Shown here: in pieces, positions 30,526 through 39,473 of the stretch
How the letters are laid out: each line of letters begins with the position of its first letter
Position numbering within the stretch: position 1 is the first letter of the stretch
Assembly (NCBI RefSeq): GCF_003315175.1
Contig: NZ_QNRQ01000002.1
Coordinates: 274,569-338,568 of the forward strand
Length of the DNA stretch: 64,000 nucleotides
Source of the DNA: Eoetvoesiella caeni
Lineage (GTDB): Bacteria > Pseudomonadota > Gammaproteobacteria > Burkholderiales > Burkholderiaceae_B
Direction of reading: 5' to 3'
Program-made: the position numbers and the translations under genes
The notes under the pieces: generated by a model
The model's database searches: none
The model's input: only the letters and a program-made list of their open reading frames with translations
Told to the model about the DNA's origin: nothing

Positions 30526-31224
30526 TTACACCACAGCGACGGTAATGCTGCCCAGGCCCTCGACCGAACCCACCATGGTTTGGCCGGCCACGACTGGGCC
30601 CACGCCTTCGGGCGTGCCGGTATAGATGATGTCGCCCTCTTCAAGCTTGAAATATTTCGAAAGATAGCTGACCGTTTCAGCCACCGACCAGATCAGCTTG
30701 TCGATGCTGCTGCTTTGCTTGCGCACGCCATCCACATCCAGCGTAATGGCGGCCTTTTCAATGTTGTGCACCGAAGCGGCCGGGTGCATGGGGCCAATAG
30801 GACCGCTTTGATCGAAGGCCTTGCCCAATTCCCATGGACGGCCCATTTCGCGCATTTTCATTTGCAGGTCGCGGCGCGTCATGTCAAGGCCCACAGCGTA
30901 GCCCCAAACATGGCTTAGCGCGTCTTCAACGCTGATGTTCGAGCCGCTTTTGCCGATTGCGGCAACCAGTTCGATTTCGTAGTGATAGTTGGCGGTCTCC
31001 GAAGGATAGGGCACCTTCAGGGTTTCGCCGTAGGCCACGGGTATGACGGCATCGGCCGGCTTGCAAAAGAAGAACGGCGGTTCGCGATCGGGATCGAAAC
31101 CCATTTCGCGGGCGTGTGCAGCATAGTTGCGACCCACGCAATACACGCGGCGAACGGGAAACGTGTCGGTGCTGCCGACAACGGGAACGGAAACGACGGC
31201 GGGGGGAGTCACAACATATGACAT
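30526..31224 (-). CDS. Fumarylpyruvate hydrolase (FAH family, copy 2)
   Basis: Splits fumarylpyruvate into fumarate and pyruvate. I chose ATG 31224 (MSYVVTPPAVVSVPVVGSTD), giving 232 residues, the length of the NagK-type enzyme; an earlier in-frame start would run through the spacer. Signatures are VYCVGRNYAAHAREMG, metal-binding YHYEIELVAAIG and GDIIYTGTPEGVGPV. It heads an operon FAH-GST-hydroxylase-binding protein-livHMGF. Confidence 0.88.
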   Translation of the reverse strand: MSYVVTPPAVVSVPVVGSTDTFPVRRVYCVGRNYAAHAREMGFDPDREPPFFFCKPADAVIPVAYGETLKVPYPSETANYHYEIELVAAIGKSGSNISVEDALSHVWGYAVGLDMTRRDLQMKMREMGRPWELGKAFDQSGPIGPMHPAASVHNIEKAAITLDVDGVRKQSSSIDKLIWSVAETVSYLSKYFKLEEGDIIYTGTPEGVGPVVAGQTMVGSVEGLGSITVAVV

Positions 31225-31303
31225 AGGATCAGACCTCTTGGAAGCGAATATTAAAGACTTTGGTTGTACACAACGGAAGGCTAGGGGGCCGGCGAAAGAA
31301 AAT

Positions 31304-31320
31304 AAACAAGCCGCTTGTTT
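31304..31320. terminator. Short hairpin between the two catabolic operons
   Basis: AAACAAG (31304-31310) and CTTGTTT (31314-31320) form a 7-bp stem with a 3-nt loop. On the minus strand a TATTTTC stretch follows. It could trim readthrough from the CoA-transferase operon into the FAH-GST operon. Confidence 0.35.
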
Positions 31321-31418
31321 GCCCGGCAACGCGCCGAAACAGGCAGAAAGCGGCTGCGCGCCAGCCTGCGGCCCATGTAGGCCATTACATCGACTATACG
31401 GTTTTTATACGCGGTTGT

Positions 31419-31434
31419 GTATATTTTGATATAC
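31419..31434. promoter_or_regulatory. Inverted repeat upstream of the FAH-GST-hydroxylase operon
   Basis: GTATAT-TTTG-ATATAC is a perfect 6-4-6 inverted repeat about 195 bp before the fumarylpyruvate hydrolase start, in an AT-rich stretch. A TATAAA lies nearby on the minus strand (31409-31404) without a good -35. This pattern suits an activator-dependent LysR-type promoter. The responsible regulator is not identified. Confidence 0.4.
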
Positions 31435-31500
31435 GATTATTTATGAAAAATTCGTATTAATCATACCCAATTGGATATGCAAGACACGACGGGTCGCGCC

Positions 31501-32727
31501 TTAAGCCAGCCCGGCCTGACGCAGTTTTTGCAGTTGCTCGGGCGTGACGCCTATGGATTCCAATACTTCCTTCGTATGCTGCCCAAGCTTGGGCCCCAAC
31601 CAGTTGGTCTTGCCCGGGGTGGCGCTAAGCTTGGGAACAATACCCGGCAGCTCGATCGGCTGCCCATCGGGCAACTGAAAGTTCTGGATCATTTCGCGCG
31701 CACGGAAATGCGCATCGTTGCAAATGTCTTCCGCCGTGTAAATACGACCGCAAGGCACGGATGCCCCGTCCAGCGTACTGAGTATGGTTTCCAGGTCGTG
31801 CCGGCCGGCCCATTCCCCGATTGCATTGTCCAGCATCTCGGTATGGCGCACGCGTCCTTCGTTGTGCTCCAGTTCGGGGTCGGCAGCCAGATCGTCGCGC
31901 CCTATCGCGTTCATCAAGCGCTTGAATATGCCGTCGCCGTTACCGGCAATGACAACATAGCGGCCATCGCCGCACAAATAGGTATTGGACGGCACAATCC
32001 CCGGCAGCGCGGCGCCCGACCGTTCGCGGATATGGCCGGTCATGGCGTATTCGGGAATCAGGCTTTCCATCACCGCCAGCACCGCCTCGCTTAGCGCCAC
32101 ATCGATAAACTGGCCTTTGCCGCCATTGGCCTTCAGGTGGTGCAAAGCCATAAGCACGCCGACGACGCCATACAGGGAAGCCAGGGTATCGCCGAGGCTT
32201 ACCCCCACGCGCACCGGTGCGCGATCCTGGTAGCCGGTTACGTAGCGCAAGCCGCCCATACATTCCGCAATGGCGGCAAAGCCCGGACGCTGGCTGTACG
32301 GCCCGGTTTGGCCATAGCCAGAGACACGAAGCATGATGAGCTTGGGATTGACTTCCGATAACTGTTCCCAGCCTATGCCCCACTTTTCAAGAGTTCCAGG
32401 CCGGAAATTTTCGATCACGACATCGGCCTCGGCGGCCAGCTTGCGGATTATCTCTTGCGCCTCGGGCGACTTCAGGTCCAACGTCACCGATTTCTTGTTG
32501 CGGCTTTGCGCATACCACCACAGCGAAGTGCCTTCGTGCAGCTTGCGCCAGTTGCGCAAAGGATCGCCTCCTTTGGGGGCTTCGACCTTGATGACGTCGG
32601 CGCCGAATTGCGCCAGCAACGCGCTGGCGTACGGACCGGCAATGAGCGACCCCAGCTCGAGCACCTTCACGCCGGCCAGGGCCTGTACCTGCTGATCTTG
32701 TTTTGATTCCTGAGCCATTTGATCCAT
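31501..32727 (-). CDS. CoA transferase, family III (CaiB/BaiF), probable citramalate/malate CoA transferase
   Basis: Transfers CoA between acids. I chose ATG 32727 (MDQMAQESKQDQQVQALAGV), giving 408 residues; the longer frame adds an unlikely arginine-rich lead. Family III landmarks include VLELGSLIAGPYASALLAQF, the stretch IENFRPGTLEKWGI, and the catalytic aspartate D180 (VSLGDTLASLYG). It is the last gene of an operon with LeuC/LeuD-like hydratase and an HMG-CoA-lyase-like enzyme, so its acceptor is probably (R)- or (S)-citramalate or malate, with succinyl-CoA as donor. Confidence 0.85.
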   Translation of the reverse strand: MDQMAQESKQDQQVQALAGVKVLELGSLIAGPYASALLAQFGADVIKVEAPKGGDPLRNWRKLHEGTSLWWYAQSRNKKSVTLDLKSPEAQEIIRKLAAEADVVIENFRPGTLEKWGIGWEQLSEVNPKLIMLRVSGYGQTGPYSQRPGFAAIAECMGGLRYVTGYQDRAPVRVGVSLGDTLASLYGVVGVLMALHHLKANGGKGQFIDVALSEAVLAVMESLIPEYAMTGHIRERSGAALPGIVPSNTYLCGDGRYVVIAGNGDGIFKRLMNAIGRDDLAADPELEHNEGRVRHTEMLDNAIGEWAGRHDLETILSTLDGASVPCGRIYTAEDICNDAHFRAREMIQNFQLPDGQPIELPGIVPKLSATPGKTNWLGPKLGQHTKEVLESIGVTPEQLQKLRQAGLA

Positions 32728-32844
32728 GTTTGTCCCATTCAGGCCGAAGCGACGATCGTTCGGCCCCGGCGACGCACGCGAAACAGCCGCCCATGCTGCC
32801 GCCATTATAAATTGAAGTCTAAATATCCCCTCAATCCAGCCGGC

Positions 32845-33492
32845 TTAATCGACCCCGCCAAACAACCAGGGCTCTTGCTGTCGACGCACGGCCTCGTAGC
32901 CGTGAATCTTGTCGATTCCGGACAAAGTCATGGCAATATCATCCAGCCCTGCCAGCAAGCTTTGCTTGCGCGCTGCGTCCACATCGAAAGCCCAGGTTTG
33001 TCCGGACGCCGCCCTGACCGTTTGCGTAGGCAAATCAATCCATAAACGATAGCCCACGTTGCGGCGCAATGCATCGAACAGTTCGTCCACCACGGCCGCT
33101 TCCAATACCACGGGCAGCAAGCCGTTTTTGAAACAGTTGCCGTAGAAAATATCGGCGAAGCTGGGAGCAATCAGCGCTCGAAAGCCATAATCATGCAAGG
33201 CCCAAGGTGCATGCTCGCGGCTTGAGCCACAACCGAAATTCTCCCGCGTCAGTAAAATCTGCGCGCCGGCGTACCGCGGCTCGTTCAACGAAAATGCGGG
33301 ATTCTTGCGGCGTGTATCGGGATCCTGCCCTAGCTCGCCAGGGTCAAGGAATCGCAGCTCGTCAAACAAATGGGCTCCGAATCCGGTACGCGCGATCGAC
33401 TTGAGAAACTGCTTGGGCACGATAGCGTCGGTATCAACATTGCTGCGATCCAGCGGTGCGACCAAGCCGTCAAGCGAAACGAAAGCTTCCAT
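32845..33492 (-). CDS. LeuD-like small subunit of a maleate/citraconate hydratase
   Basis: Small subunit of an aconitase-family hydro-lyase. The 215 residues match LeuD, with [20 protein letters not shown] and the swivel-domain motif [20 protein letters not shown]. Sequence alone would call this 3-isopropylmalate dehydratase, but no leuA or leuB is nearby. The neighbours are FAH hydrolase, lyase and CoA transferase, as in hydrolytic gentisate pathways where LeuCD-like proteins hydrate maleate or citraconate. The substrate is inferred from context. Confidence 0.85.
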   Translation of the reverse strand: MEAFVSLDGLVAPLDRSNVDTDAIVPKQFLKSIARTGFGAHLFDELRFLDPGELGQDPDTRRKNPAFSLNEPRYAGAQILLTRENFGCGSSREHAPWALHDYGFRALIAPSFADIFYGNCFKNGLLPVVLEAAVVDELFDALRRNVGYRLWIDLPTQTVRAASGQTWAFDVDAARKQSLLAGLDDIAMTLSGIDKIHGYEAVRRQQEPWLFGGVD

Positions 33493-33501
33493 GTTTGCTC
33501 C

Positions 33502-34926
33502 TTACCAATTCTGTGTGATATCGACAAAATGGCCGGCGATGGCAGCAGCAGCCGCCATGGACGGGCTGACGAGATGCGTACGCCCCCCTGCCCCCTGGCG
33601 CCCTTCAAAGTTCCGGTTGGAGGTCGAAGCGCAGCGTTCTCCCTTTCCCAGTCGATCCGCATTCATGCCAAGGCACATCGAACAGCCAGGTTCGCGCCAT
33701 TCGAAGCCCGCATCCGTAAAAACGGTGTCCAGTCCTTCCCTTTCTGCCTGCTCTTTGACTAAACCCGAACCGGGCACAACCAGCGCCAGTTTGATCGTAG
33801 GCGCCACACGCTTGCCTTTTACTATGGCGGCAGCGCTACGCAAGTCCTCAATACGCGCGTTCGTGCAGGAGCCTATAAAAATCTTGTCGAGCCGGATTTG
33901 CGTAATGGCCTGTTCCGGCCCAAGCCCCATATAAGCAAGCGCCGACTCCATATCGCTACGCCGCACGGAATCGCGTTGTAATGCAGGATTGGGAATCCGG
34001 CCATCGACTGGCACCACCATTTCGGGAGAAGTGCCCCAACTGACCATTGGGCGTAAACAGGACGCGTCGACCTCCAGGCTGCGGTCAAACTGCGCGCCTT
34101 CATCGCTGTGCAAAGTATGCCAATACGCTACTGCCCGCTGCCAGTCATCTCCCTTGGGAGCAAGCGGACGACCTCTCACATAATCGATGGTCTTATCGTC
34201 CACAGCGACCAAACCGACCCTTGCACCGGCTTCAATCGCCATGTTGCACAAAGTCATGCGGCCCTCCATGGACAGCGATTGGATCGTGTCGCCGGCAAAC
34301 TCGATGGCGTAGCCGGTAGCCCCGGCCGTTCCCACCTGCCCGATAATCCAAAGAATCAAGTCTTTCGCCGTCACGCCTTCAGGAAGGTCGCCCTGGACCT
34401 TGACCAGCATAGACTTCATCCGGCGCATCGATAAGCACTGCGTGGCCAGTACGTGTTCGGCTTCAGACGCCCCCACACCGAAAGCCAGAGCCCCAAACGC
34501 ACCATGCGTGCTGGTGTGCGAGTCGCCCGCCACTACAGTCATACCCGGCAATGTCGCCCCCTGCTCGGGGCCAATGACATGAATGATGCCCTGGCGTTTG
34601 TCTCCCAGCTTGTATTCGGAAATTCCAAACTCATCGCAATTTCGCGAAAGCTGATCCACCTGTATACGCGACAAAGGGTCGACGATGCCCGCGGCGCCTG
34701 ATGAACGCTCCAACGTGGTCGTGGGCACATTATGATCGGCCGTCGCCAAGACGGTCTCGGGGCGCAGAACCTTGCGGTTGGATAAACGCAGTCCCTCAAA
34801 CGATTGCGGGCTGGTCACGTCGTGAACAAGCTGACGATCTATGTACAAAAGAGAAAGCCCTTCCGCTGTCTCATCCACCAAATGACGCTGCCAAAGCTTT
34901 TCAAACAAAGTACGCGCTATTGCCAT
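33502..34926 (-). CDS. LeuC-like large subunit of a maleate/citraconate hydratase
   Basis: Iron-sulfur large subunit of 474 residues. The [4Fe-4S] ligands are visible as C354 ([11 protein letters not shown]), C415 and C418 ([10 protein letters not shown]), and the segments [20 protein letters not shown] and [20 protein letters not shown] are canonical. Nine bases separate it from the leuD-like gene, so the two make one enzyme. Hydration of maleate would give malate, and of methylmaleate citramalate. Genuine leucine synthesis remains possible but is not supported by neighbours. Confidence 0.87.
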   Translation of the reverse strand: MAIARTLFEKLWQRHLVDETAEGLSLLYIDRQLVHDVTSPQSFEGLRLSNRKVLRPETVLATADHNVPTTTLERSSGAAGIVDPLSRIQVDQLSRNCDEFGISEYKLGDKRQGIIHVIGPEQGATLPGMTVVAGDSHTSTHGAFGALAFGVGASEAEHVLATQCLSMRRMKSMLVKVQGDLPEGVTAKDLILWIIGQVGTAGATGYAIEFAGDTIQSLSMEGRMTLCNMAIEAGARVGLVAVDDKTIDYVRGRPLAPKGDDWQRAVAYWHTLHSDEGAQFDRSLEVDASCLRPMVSWGTSPEMVVPVDGRIPNPALQRDSVRRSDMESALAYMGLGPEQAITQIRLDKIFIGSCTNARIEDLRSAAAIVKGKRVAPTIKLALVVPGSGLVKEQAEREGLDTVFTDAGFEWREPGCSMCLGMNADRLGKGERCASTSNRNFEGRQGAGGRTHLVSPSMAAAAAIAGHFVDITQNW

Positions 34927-34960
34927 GATTCACTCGCCAAAGACATTCCGCAAAAGCGGA

Positions 34961-35926
34961 TCAACTGCAAAAAGCACCGGCCGTTTGGCCCGCGTCGTCC
35001 TGCCCCGCGGGCAGCGGGTAACGCCGAGTCGAGGGCCCGGCTTTTGCCACTTGCCCAGGAACCCCGTGTTTGACAATATCCGGCAAGAGCCTGGCCAAGT
35101 CGAGCAGGCCATCCAGGTCGACCCCGGTGTCGCAGCCCATGGCTTCGAACATATGAACGAGATCCTCGGTACACACATTGCCGCTTGCCCCAGGCGCAAA
35201 GGGGCATCCGCCCAGCCCACCCAATGACGCGTCGAACCGCACAATGCCCGCCTGCAATGCCGCCAACGCATTGGCCAGCCCCATCCCGCGCGTATCATGA
35301 AAATGCGCCGTGAAAACCATGGCAGGCCAACGATCCTGTACCGCCAGGCAGGCCTCCATGACCTGGCGTGGGTTCCCGACGCCTGTCGTATCGCATAGCG
35401 TGACGCCTTCAATACCGATATCGGAAAAGCGATCGATCATCTCCAGCACGCGCGACAAAGGCACCTGGCCCTCGAACGGGCAACCAAAAGCTGTCGACAG
35501 CGAGGCATTCAAAAATGCCTTGCTATCCACCAGCTTGGCGATGTCGGCGAACTGACCGAGCGACTGCTCCGGCGTCATGCGCAAGTTAGCCACGTTATGG
35601 CTTTGACTGGCGGACATCACCACATTGACTTCATCGACCTGACAGGCCAGCGCACGTTCACAGCCCCGTACATTAGGCACCAGCGCAGCGTACTGAACCC
35701 CCGGAACACGATCGATCCGGCCCATGACCGCCTCCGCATCCGCCAATCCCGGAATCGCCCTGGGCGACGTAAATGAAGTGACCTCGATCTTGGCCACCCC
35801 AGTACGGCTCAGCGCGTTCACCAAGGCGACTTTCTGCTCTGTGGGGATAAATTCCGGCTCTATCTGGAATCCATCCCGAACAGAAACTTCATGAATATAA
35901 AGACGGGGATTTTTGGTGGGAACCAT
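34961..35926 (-). CDS. HMG-CoA lyase-like enzyme, probable citramalyl-CoA lyase
   Basis: Aldol-type lyase of the HMG-CoA lyase family (TIM barrel). The 321 residues hold the catalytic R17-D18 (VSVRDGFQIE), metal histidines H208 and H210 (TAHFHDTRG) and the loop cysteine C241 (GGLGGCPFAPGASGNV). Between an FAH hydrolase and LeuCD-like genes, and with a CoA transferase in the operon, the likely reaction is citramalyl-CoA to acetyl-CoA plus pyruvate. Leucine breakdown is less likely because no isovaleryl-CoA or methylcrotonyl-CoA genes are present. Confidence 0.83.
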   Translation of the reverse strand: MVPTKNPRLYIHEVSVRDGFQIEPEFIPTEQKVALVNALSRTGVAKIEVTSFTSPRAIPGLADAEAVMGRIDRVPGVQYAALVPNVRGCERALACQVDEVNVVMSASQSHNVANLRMTPEQSLGQFADIAKLVDSKAFLNASLSTAFGCPFEGQVPLSRVLEMIDRFSDIGIEGVTLCDTTGVGNPRQVMEACLAVQDRWPAMVFTAHFHDTRGMGLANALAALQAGIVRFDASLGGLGGCPFAPGASGNVCTEDLVHMFEAMGCDTGVDLDGLLDLARLLPDIVKHGVPGQVAKAGPSTRRYPLPAGQDDAGQTAGAFCS

Positions 35927-35938
35927 AACGTGCTTTAC

Positions 35939-36796
35939 CTATGCTGCCCGAACGGCAACCTCCATCCGTCCGATCTTGTCGAATTCCGCCTCAATGCGGT
36001 CTCCGGCTTGCACGGGGCCTACTCCTTCGGGAGTGCCCGTAAAGATAACGTCGCCCGGGTGCAAGGTATAAAACGAAGAAGCGAACTCAATAAGTTCTGG
36101 AATGCCAATAAGCAAGTCTTTAGTATTTGCGCTTTGCTTGACTTCGCCATTGACCTTGAGCTGGAAATTCAAACTGGTCGGGTCGGGCAGCTCATCCGCC
36201 GTAACAAGCCAAGGGCCAAGCACGCTGTAGCTATCCACCGACTTGCGCATGCTTCGCTCCTCGGGGCCACGCACAGTCATATCCAGGCCAATGCAATAGC
36301 CGGCAATATAGTCCCAAGCATCCACACGAGAAATCCCAACCCCGGGCTTGCCGATGACAACCGCCAGTTCGATTTCATGGTCATTGCGGCGCTCCGGGTG
36401 GCGCACAGCCACTCCTGCGCCAGCGCCCACCATCGAGCTATTGGCTTTCAGAAACAACCCTATACGCTGAATCTCTTCGACCTTATTATTATGATGGACA
36501 GCCGGATCTGAGCGGGCCTCTTCCAGATGCTTGGTGTAATTCACCGGGGCCGCTATCAGCTTGCCGGGATTGGCAATTGGGCTTAGCAACTGCACGTCTT
36601 TCAGAGGAAAACGGGCGGCCGATGGCAAGAGCACATTGATCTTTTCCCGCACCTTATCAAGACTGGCAATGAACGGGTCAAAACTTGGTAGCGGGTAGCG
36701 GCTGGCCGTCAACACATCCAGTGCCTCAGTCACATCAAAAACCAATTCGTCTTCTATCACCCCAAGGCGATCTTTATTAAACCGACATATACGCAT
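35939..36796 (-). CDS. FAH-family hydrolase, probable (methyl)maleylpyruvate hydrolase (copy 3)
   Basis: 285-residue FAH-superfamily enzyme with APVNYTKHLEEARSD, the metal-binding DHEIELAVVIGKPG and GDVIFTGTPEGVGPVQAGDR. It heads the operon hydrolase-lyase-LeuC-LeuD-CoA transferase. Direct hydrolysis of maleylpyruvate or its methyl derivative would give maleate or citraconate, exactly what a downstream hydratase needs. It is divergent from a LysR gene across 111 bp. Confidence 0.84.
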   Translation of the reverse strand: MRICRFNKDRLGVIEDELVFDVTEALDVLTASRYPLPSFDPFIASLDKVREKINVLLPSAARFPLKDVQLLSPIANPGKLIAAPVNYTKHLEEARSDPAVHHNNKVEEIQRIGLFLKANSSMVGAGAGVAVRHPERRNDHEIELAVVIGKPGVGISRVDAWDYIAGYCIGLDMTVRGPEERSMRKSVDSYSVLGPWLVTADELPDPTSLNFQLKVNGEVKQSANTKDLLIGIPELIEFASSFYTLHPGDVIFTGTPEGVGPVQAGDRIEAEFDKIGRMEVAVRAA

Positions 36797-36907
36797 AATG
36801 ATTCCTCGTTATTAAAGCCATTCTCAAGCATTGCTATGACGGCCACAATGCCCTACTCTTAATACGTTAAATTGCGTTCTTAAATACATCTTGCGACCGA
36901 CATCAAC

Positions 36908-37861
36908 ATGGCCAACCTCGACTTATCAGACTTCCTTATTCTGAAAGAAATATATAAAACTCGAAGCATCACCGCGTCTGTCAAGAATGTGGGTCTAAGC
37001 CAGCCAGCCATAAGCATTCGCCTGGGAAATTTGCGCAATTATTTCAGTGATCCTTTATTCGTAAAGACCCCAGAGGGCATGATGCCCACCCCTCTGATGC
37101 AAACTCTCATTGCCCCTATAGACCAACTCTTGGATCTGCTCGGCCCAAACCGCGGACAGCTTGTCCCCTTCACCCCCGAAAGCTCACTCCGAAGATTTCA
37201 TCTAGGGCTGAGCCATGTCGCTCAAATGGTCCTGCTGCCTCCGTTGTTGAGCATTCTCGAATCATCCGCACCGCGCATTCAAGTCGATTCAACCGACCTG
37301 AACGATCAAACGGCATTGGCAATGGCGCAAGGCGAAATCGACATAGCCATAGGCTATGCGGCGGAATTGAACACAGGCTTTTACCAGCAACGGCTATTTA
37401 CAGAGCATTACGCTTGCATAGCCAGGAAGCAGCATCCGCGCCTCGCAAACGACTCCTCCTTAAGCACGGCGCGGCTTCTCAAAGAAGAATACTTGTCTCT
37501 TGTCGCGCCTGGTACTGGTCACTCATTGCTGGACAAACACTTGCACGCCGAAGGCATAACTCGTTCAATCAAAACCAGGGTTTCGTCTTTTCTGGGGCTC
37601 GAGCAAATTATCGTTGCCACCGACTTGCTGGCCATCGTCCCTGCGCGCTTGGCCAACACGCTTGCACAAGGAGGCCGGATACGGGCATTCGAAATCCCTT
37701 TCCCCATGCCCGCCTACGAAGTTCGACAATACTGGCACGAACGCTACCATCACGACCCTGCCAACCGCTGGTTGCGGCAGATCATTTTCAATACCTTTAT
37801 AGATTTGCCTCCGGTCGAGTCGGCGGTGGAGGATACCGGCACTCAAATCAATCGCAACTAG
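36908..37861 (+). CDS. LysR-family regulator of the hydrolytic gentisate operon
   Basis: 317-residue LysR protein with helix-turn-helix MANLDLSDFLILKEIYKTRS and GLSQPAISIRLGNLRNYF, more like the NahR/NodD-type subgroup than the other four LysR proteins here. It lies divergent to the FAH copy 3 operon and convergent with hydroxylase copy 2, placing it at the hub of the second gentisate cluster. Base composition is noticeably more AT-rich than in the surrounding genes. Confidence 0.88.
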   Translation: MANLDLSDFLILKEIYKTRSITASVKNVGLSQPAISIRLGNLRNYFSDPLFVKTPEGMMPTPLMQTLIAPIDQLLDLLGPNRGQLVPFTPESSLRRFHLGLSHVAQMVLLPPLLSILESSAPRIQVDSTDLNDQTALAMAQGEIDIAIGYAAELNTGFYQQRLFTEHYACIARKQHPRLANDSSLSTARLLKEEYLSLVAPGTGHSLLDKHLHAEGITRSIKTRVSSFLGLEQIIVATDLLAIVPARLANTLAQGGRIRAFEIPFPMPAYEVRQYWHERYHHDPANRWLRQIIFNTFIDLPPVESAVEDTGTQINRN

Positions 37862-37886
37862 CTGGGTGCCTTTTATTTGCAAGTCA

Positions 37887-39086
37887 TCAAGGTGTTAAGC
37901 CGCTGATTACCGGATCTGTACCTCCATTCCAAATCCAGTCCAGGCACTTGTAAGAATCATCAGGGGTGCGCCCCTCCAGCCCTCTATTACGGACATCGCG
38001 TGCAGTTCCTTCCTCATGATAGAACTTCCAGACTTCCCTGCACTCCAGTTGCATGCGCGCGGTGCGTTGCGCGCGTCGCTTTGAAAACTCGGCAAAGGCG
38101 TTTTCATAGTCGTGATGCATTAGCAAATTAGCGATGCAGCCCGCATCTTCGATCGCCATCCCTGCACCTTGAGCGTAAGACTGCAAAACCGGGTGCGCGG
38201 CATCACCCAGGAGCACAACCCTTCCTCTGTTCCATCGCCTCACGGGCTTCCTGTCCGCGATCACCCAACGTCGCTCAAGATTCATCAAAGAAAGGATATT
38301 TTTCAAGGCGGGATGAGCATTGGCATAGACGTGCCGGACATCCTCTTCGTGGGTAACGTGCTGATCGCCATGATGCGGCGCCGGATCCTTGAAAACCGCC
38401 ACAATGTTGAATAGAGTGCCATGCCTAAGCGGATAATGCACCACGTGGTATCCGGGCCCGCCCCACAAGACTACGTCCTTCTTATTTGGGAAATCGGCGG
38501 AAATGCTGTCCATGTCGACGATAGTCCGATGCGCAACATAGCCGGTGGGATGCAAGTCATCATTGACGAGAGTTTCGCGAGCCCGACTCTTGAGGCCATC
38601 GGCGGCAATCAAAGCCGCGCCTTCGAATGTACGGCCATCCGAGCACGTAACGCGCACATGATCGCCCAGATCTTCGTGAGCGATCACCGATGCATTCACG
38701 GTAATTTCAACGCCGGGCGCTTTGCGACATGCATCCAGTAAAATATTATGGATATCGGCTCGATGCACCACAACATAGGGGTGGTTAAAGCGCCGTTTAT
38801 AGTCTTGTGTCGTCACGGGAATATCAACCAATGTTTTGCCGCTATCCGCGTCGGTCATGACGACCGAGTCGGGGAAATCCGCAATCGCCATGACTTCGCC
38901 GCTGAGGTTTATGCGGTCGAACACATTGAAAACATTGGGCCCCAACTGTATTCCATAGCCGATGGCGGCAATTTCGTGAGCCTGCTCCAGCACATGAACA
39001 GAGCGGCCCTGCTGTGCCAGCGCTAGCGCGGTTGAAAGGCCGCCCAGCCCTCCCCCCGCAATTAAAATAGTGCTACGTGCGCTCAA
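37887..39086 (-). CDS. 3-hydroxybenzoate 6-hydroxylase-type flavoprotein (copy 2), TTG start
   Basis: Second FAD monooxygenase of the 3HB6H group, 399 residues from the TTG at 39086. That codon has a perfect AAGGAGG five bases upstream and gives the family length; the next in-frame upstream start (GTG 39140) has none. Motifs are ILIAGGGLGGLSTALALA, AADGLKSRARE and VVLLGDAAHPVLQSYAQG. It shares GIQLGPNVFN with copy 1 but differs widely elsewhere, so it may use a methylated or otherwise substituted 3-hydroxybenzoate. It is divergent from gentisate dioxygenase copy 2. Confidence 0.84.
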   Translation of the reverse strand: MSARSTILIAGGGLGGLSTALALAQQGRSVHVLEQAHEIAAIGYGIQLGPNVFNVFDRINLSGEVMAIADFPDSVVMTDADSGKTLVDIPVTTQDYKRRFNHPYVVVHRADIHNILLDACRKAPGVEITVNASVIAHEDLGDHVRVTCSDGRTFEGAALIAADGLKSRARETLVNDDLHPTGYVAHRTIVDMDSISADFPNKKDVVLWGGPGYHVVHYPLRHGTLFNIVAVFKDPAPHHGDQHVTHEEDVRHVYANAHPALKNILSLMNLERRWVIADRKPVRRWNRGRVVLLGDAAHPVLQSYAQGAGMAIEDAGCIANLLMHHDYENAFAEFSKRRAQRTARMQLECREVWKFYHEEGTARDVRNRGLEGRTPDDSYKCLDWIWNGGTDPVISGLTP

Positions 39087-39473
39087 CTCCGCCTCCTTTA
39101 TCGTAGTGATCTGATTACCGCGAGGCCCAAGCGAGGCCACACGATTTGTAATCTATCGTCCGCGATCCGCGTACCGACCGTCAATAAAGCCGCGTTGATT
39201 GATGCTATAGCGATTTTAAATAGACGTCGCCCGCGAAGTCGCGGGCCACACCGGCGAGCGGCCAATATAGACATGCCCCGTCAAGCGATATGAACAAAGA
39301 AATGCTTGAGGCCAATCTCGGTATTTAAAAATACGATAGGCCTTATAAACAGGAGCTAATTGCAAGCACAAGAACAATGCTACAGACTGGGTTTTAGCGT
39401 CCGAGCGGCTTGTGTGCAGGTTCACCCCGCATCAAGAGCCCTCCTCACCAACCCCAAGCAAGGCAAACTTAAA
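39087..39473. other. 387-bp divergent control region of hydroxylase 2 and dioxygenase 2
   Basis: No gene is seen. The region is AT-rich toward its centre and contains the hairpin GCCCGCG-AAGT-CGCGGGC (around 39229-39246) and the inverted repeat at 39321-39334. It probably holds both promoters and the binding sites of a LysR-type activator. Confidence 0.5.
39321..39334. promoter_or_regulatory. Inverted repeat before gentisate dioxygenase 2
   Basis: GTATTT-AA-AAATAC is a perfect inverted repeat about 140 bp upstream of the dioxygenase start. It resembles the GTATAT/ATATAC repeat at 31419-31434 before the other gentisate operon, so both may bind related LysR-type regulators. Confidence 0.4.

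Noticed and set aside
32845..34926. LeuC/LeuD as leucine biosynthesis
   Set aside because: Sequence alone allows it, but no leuA or leuB is nearby and every operon partner points to aromatic acid breakdown, so I favoured maleate/citraconate hydratase.
34961..35926. True HMG-CoA lyase of leucine degradation
   Set aside because: No isovaleryl-CoA dehydrogenase or methylcrotonyl-CoA carboxylase genes accompany it; the CoA transferase and hydratase suit citramalyl-CoA better.
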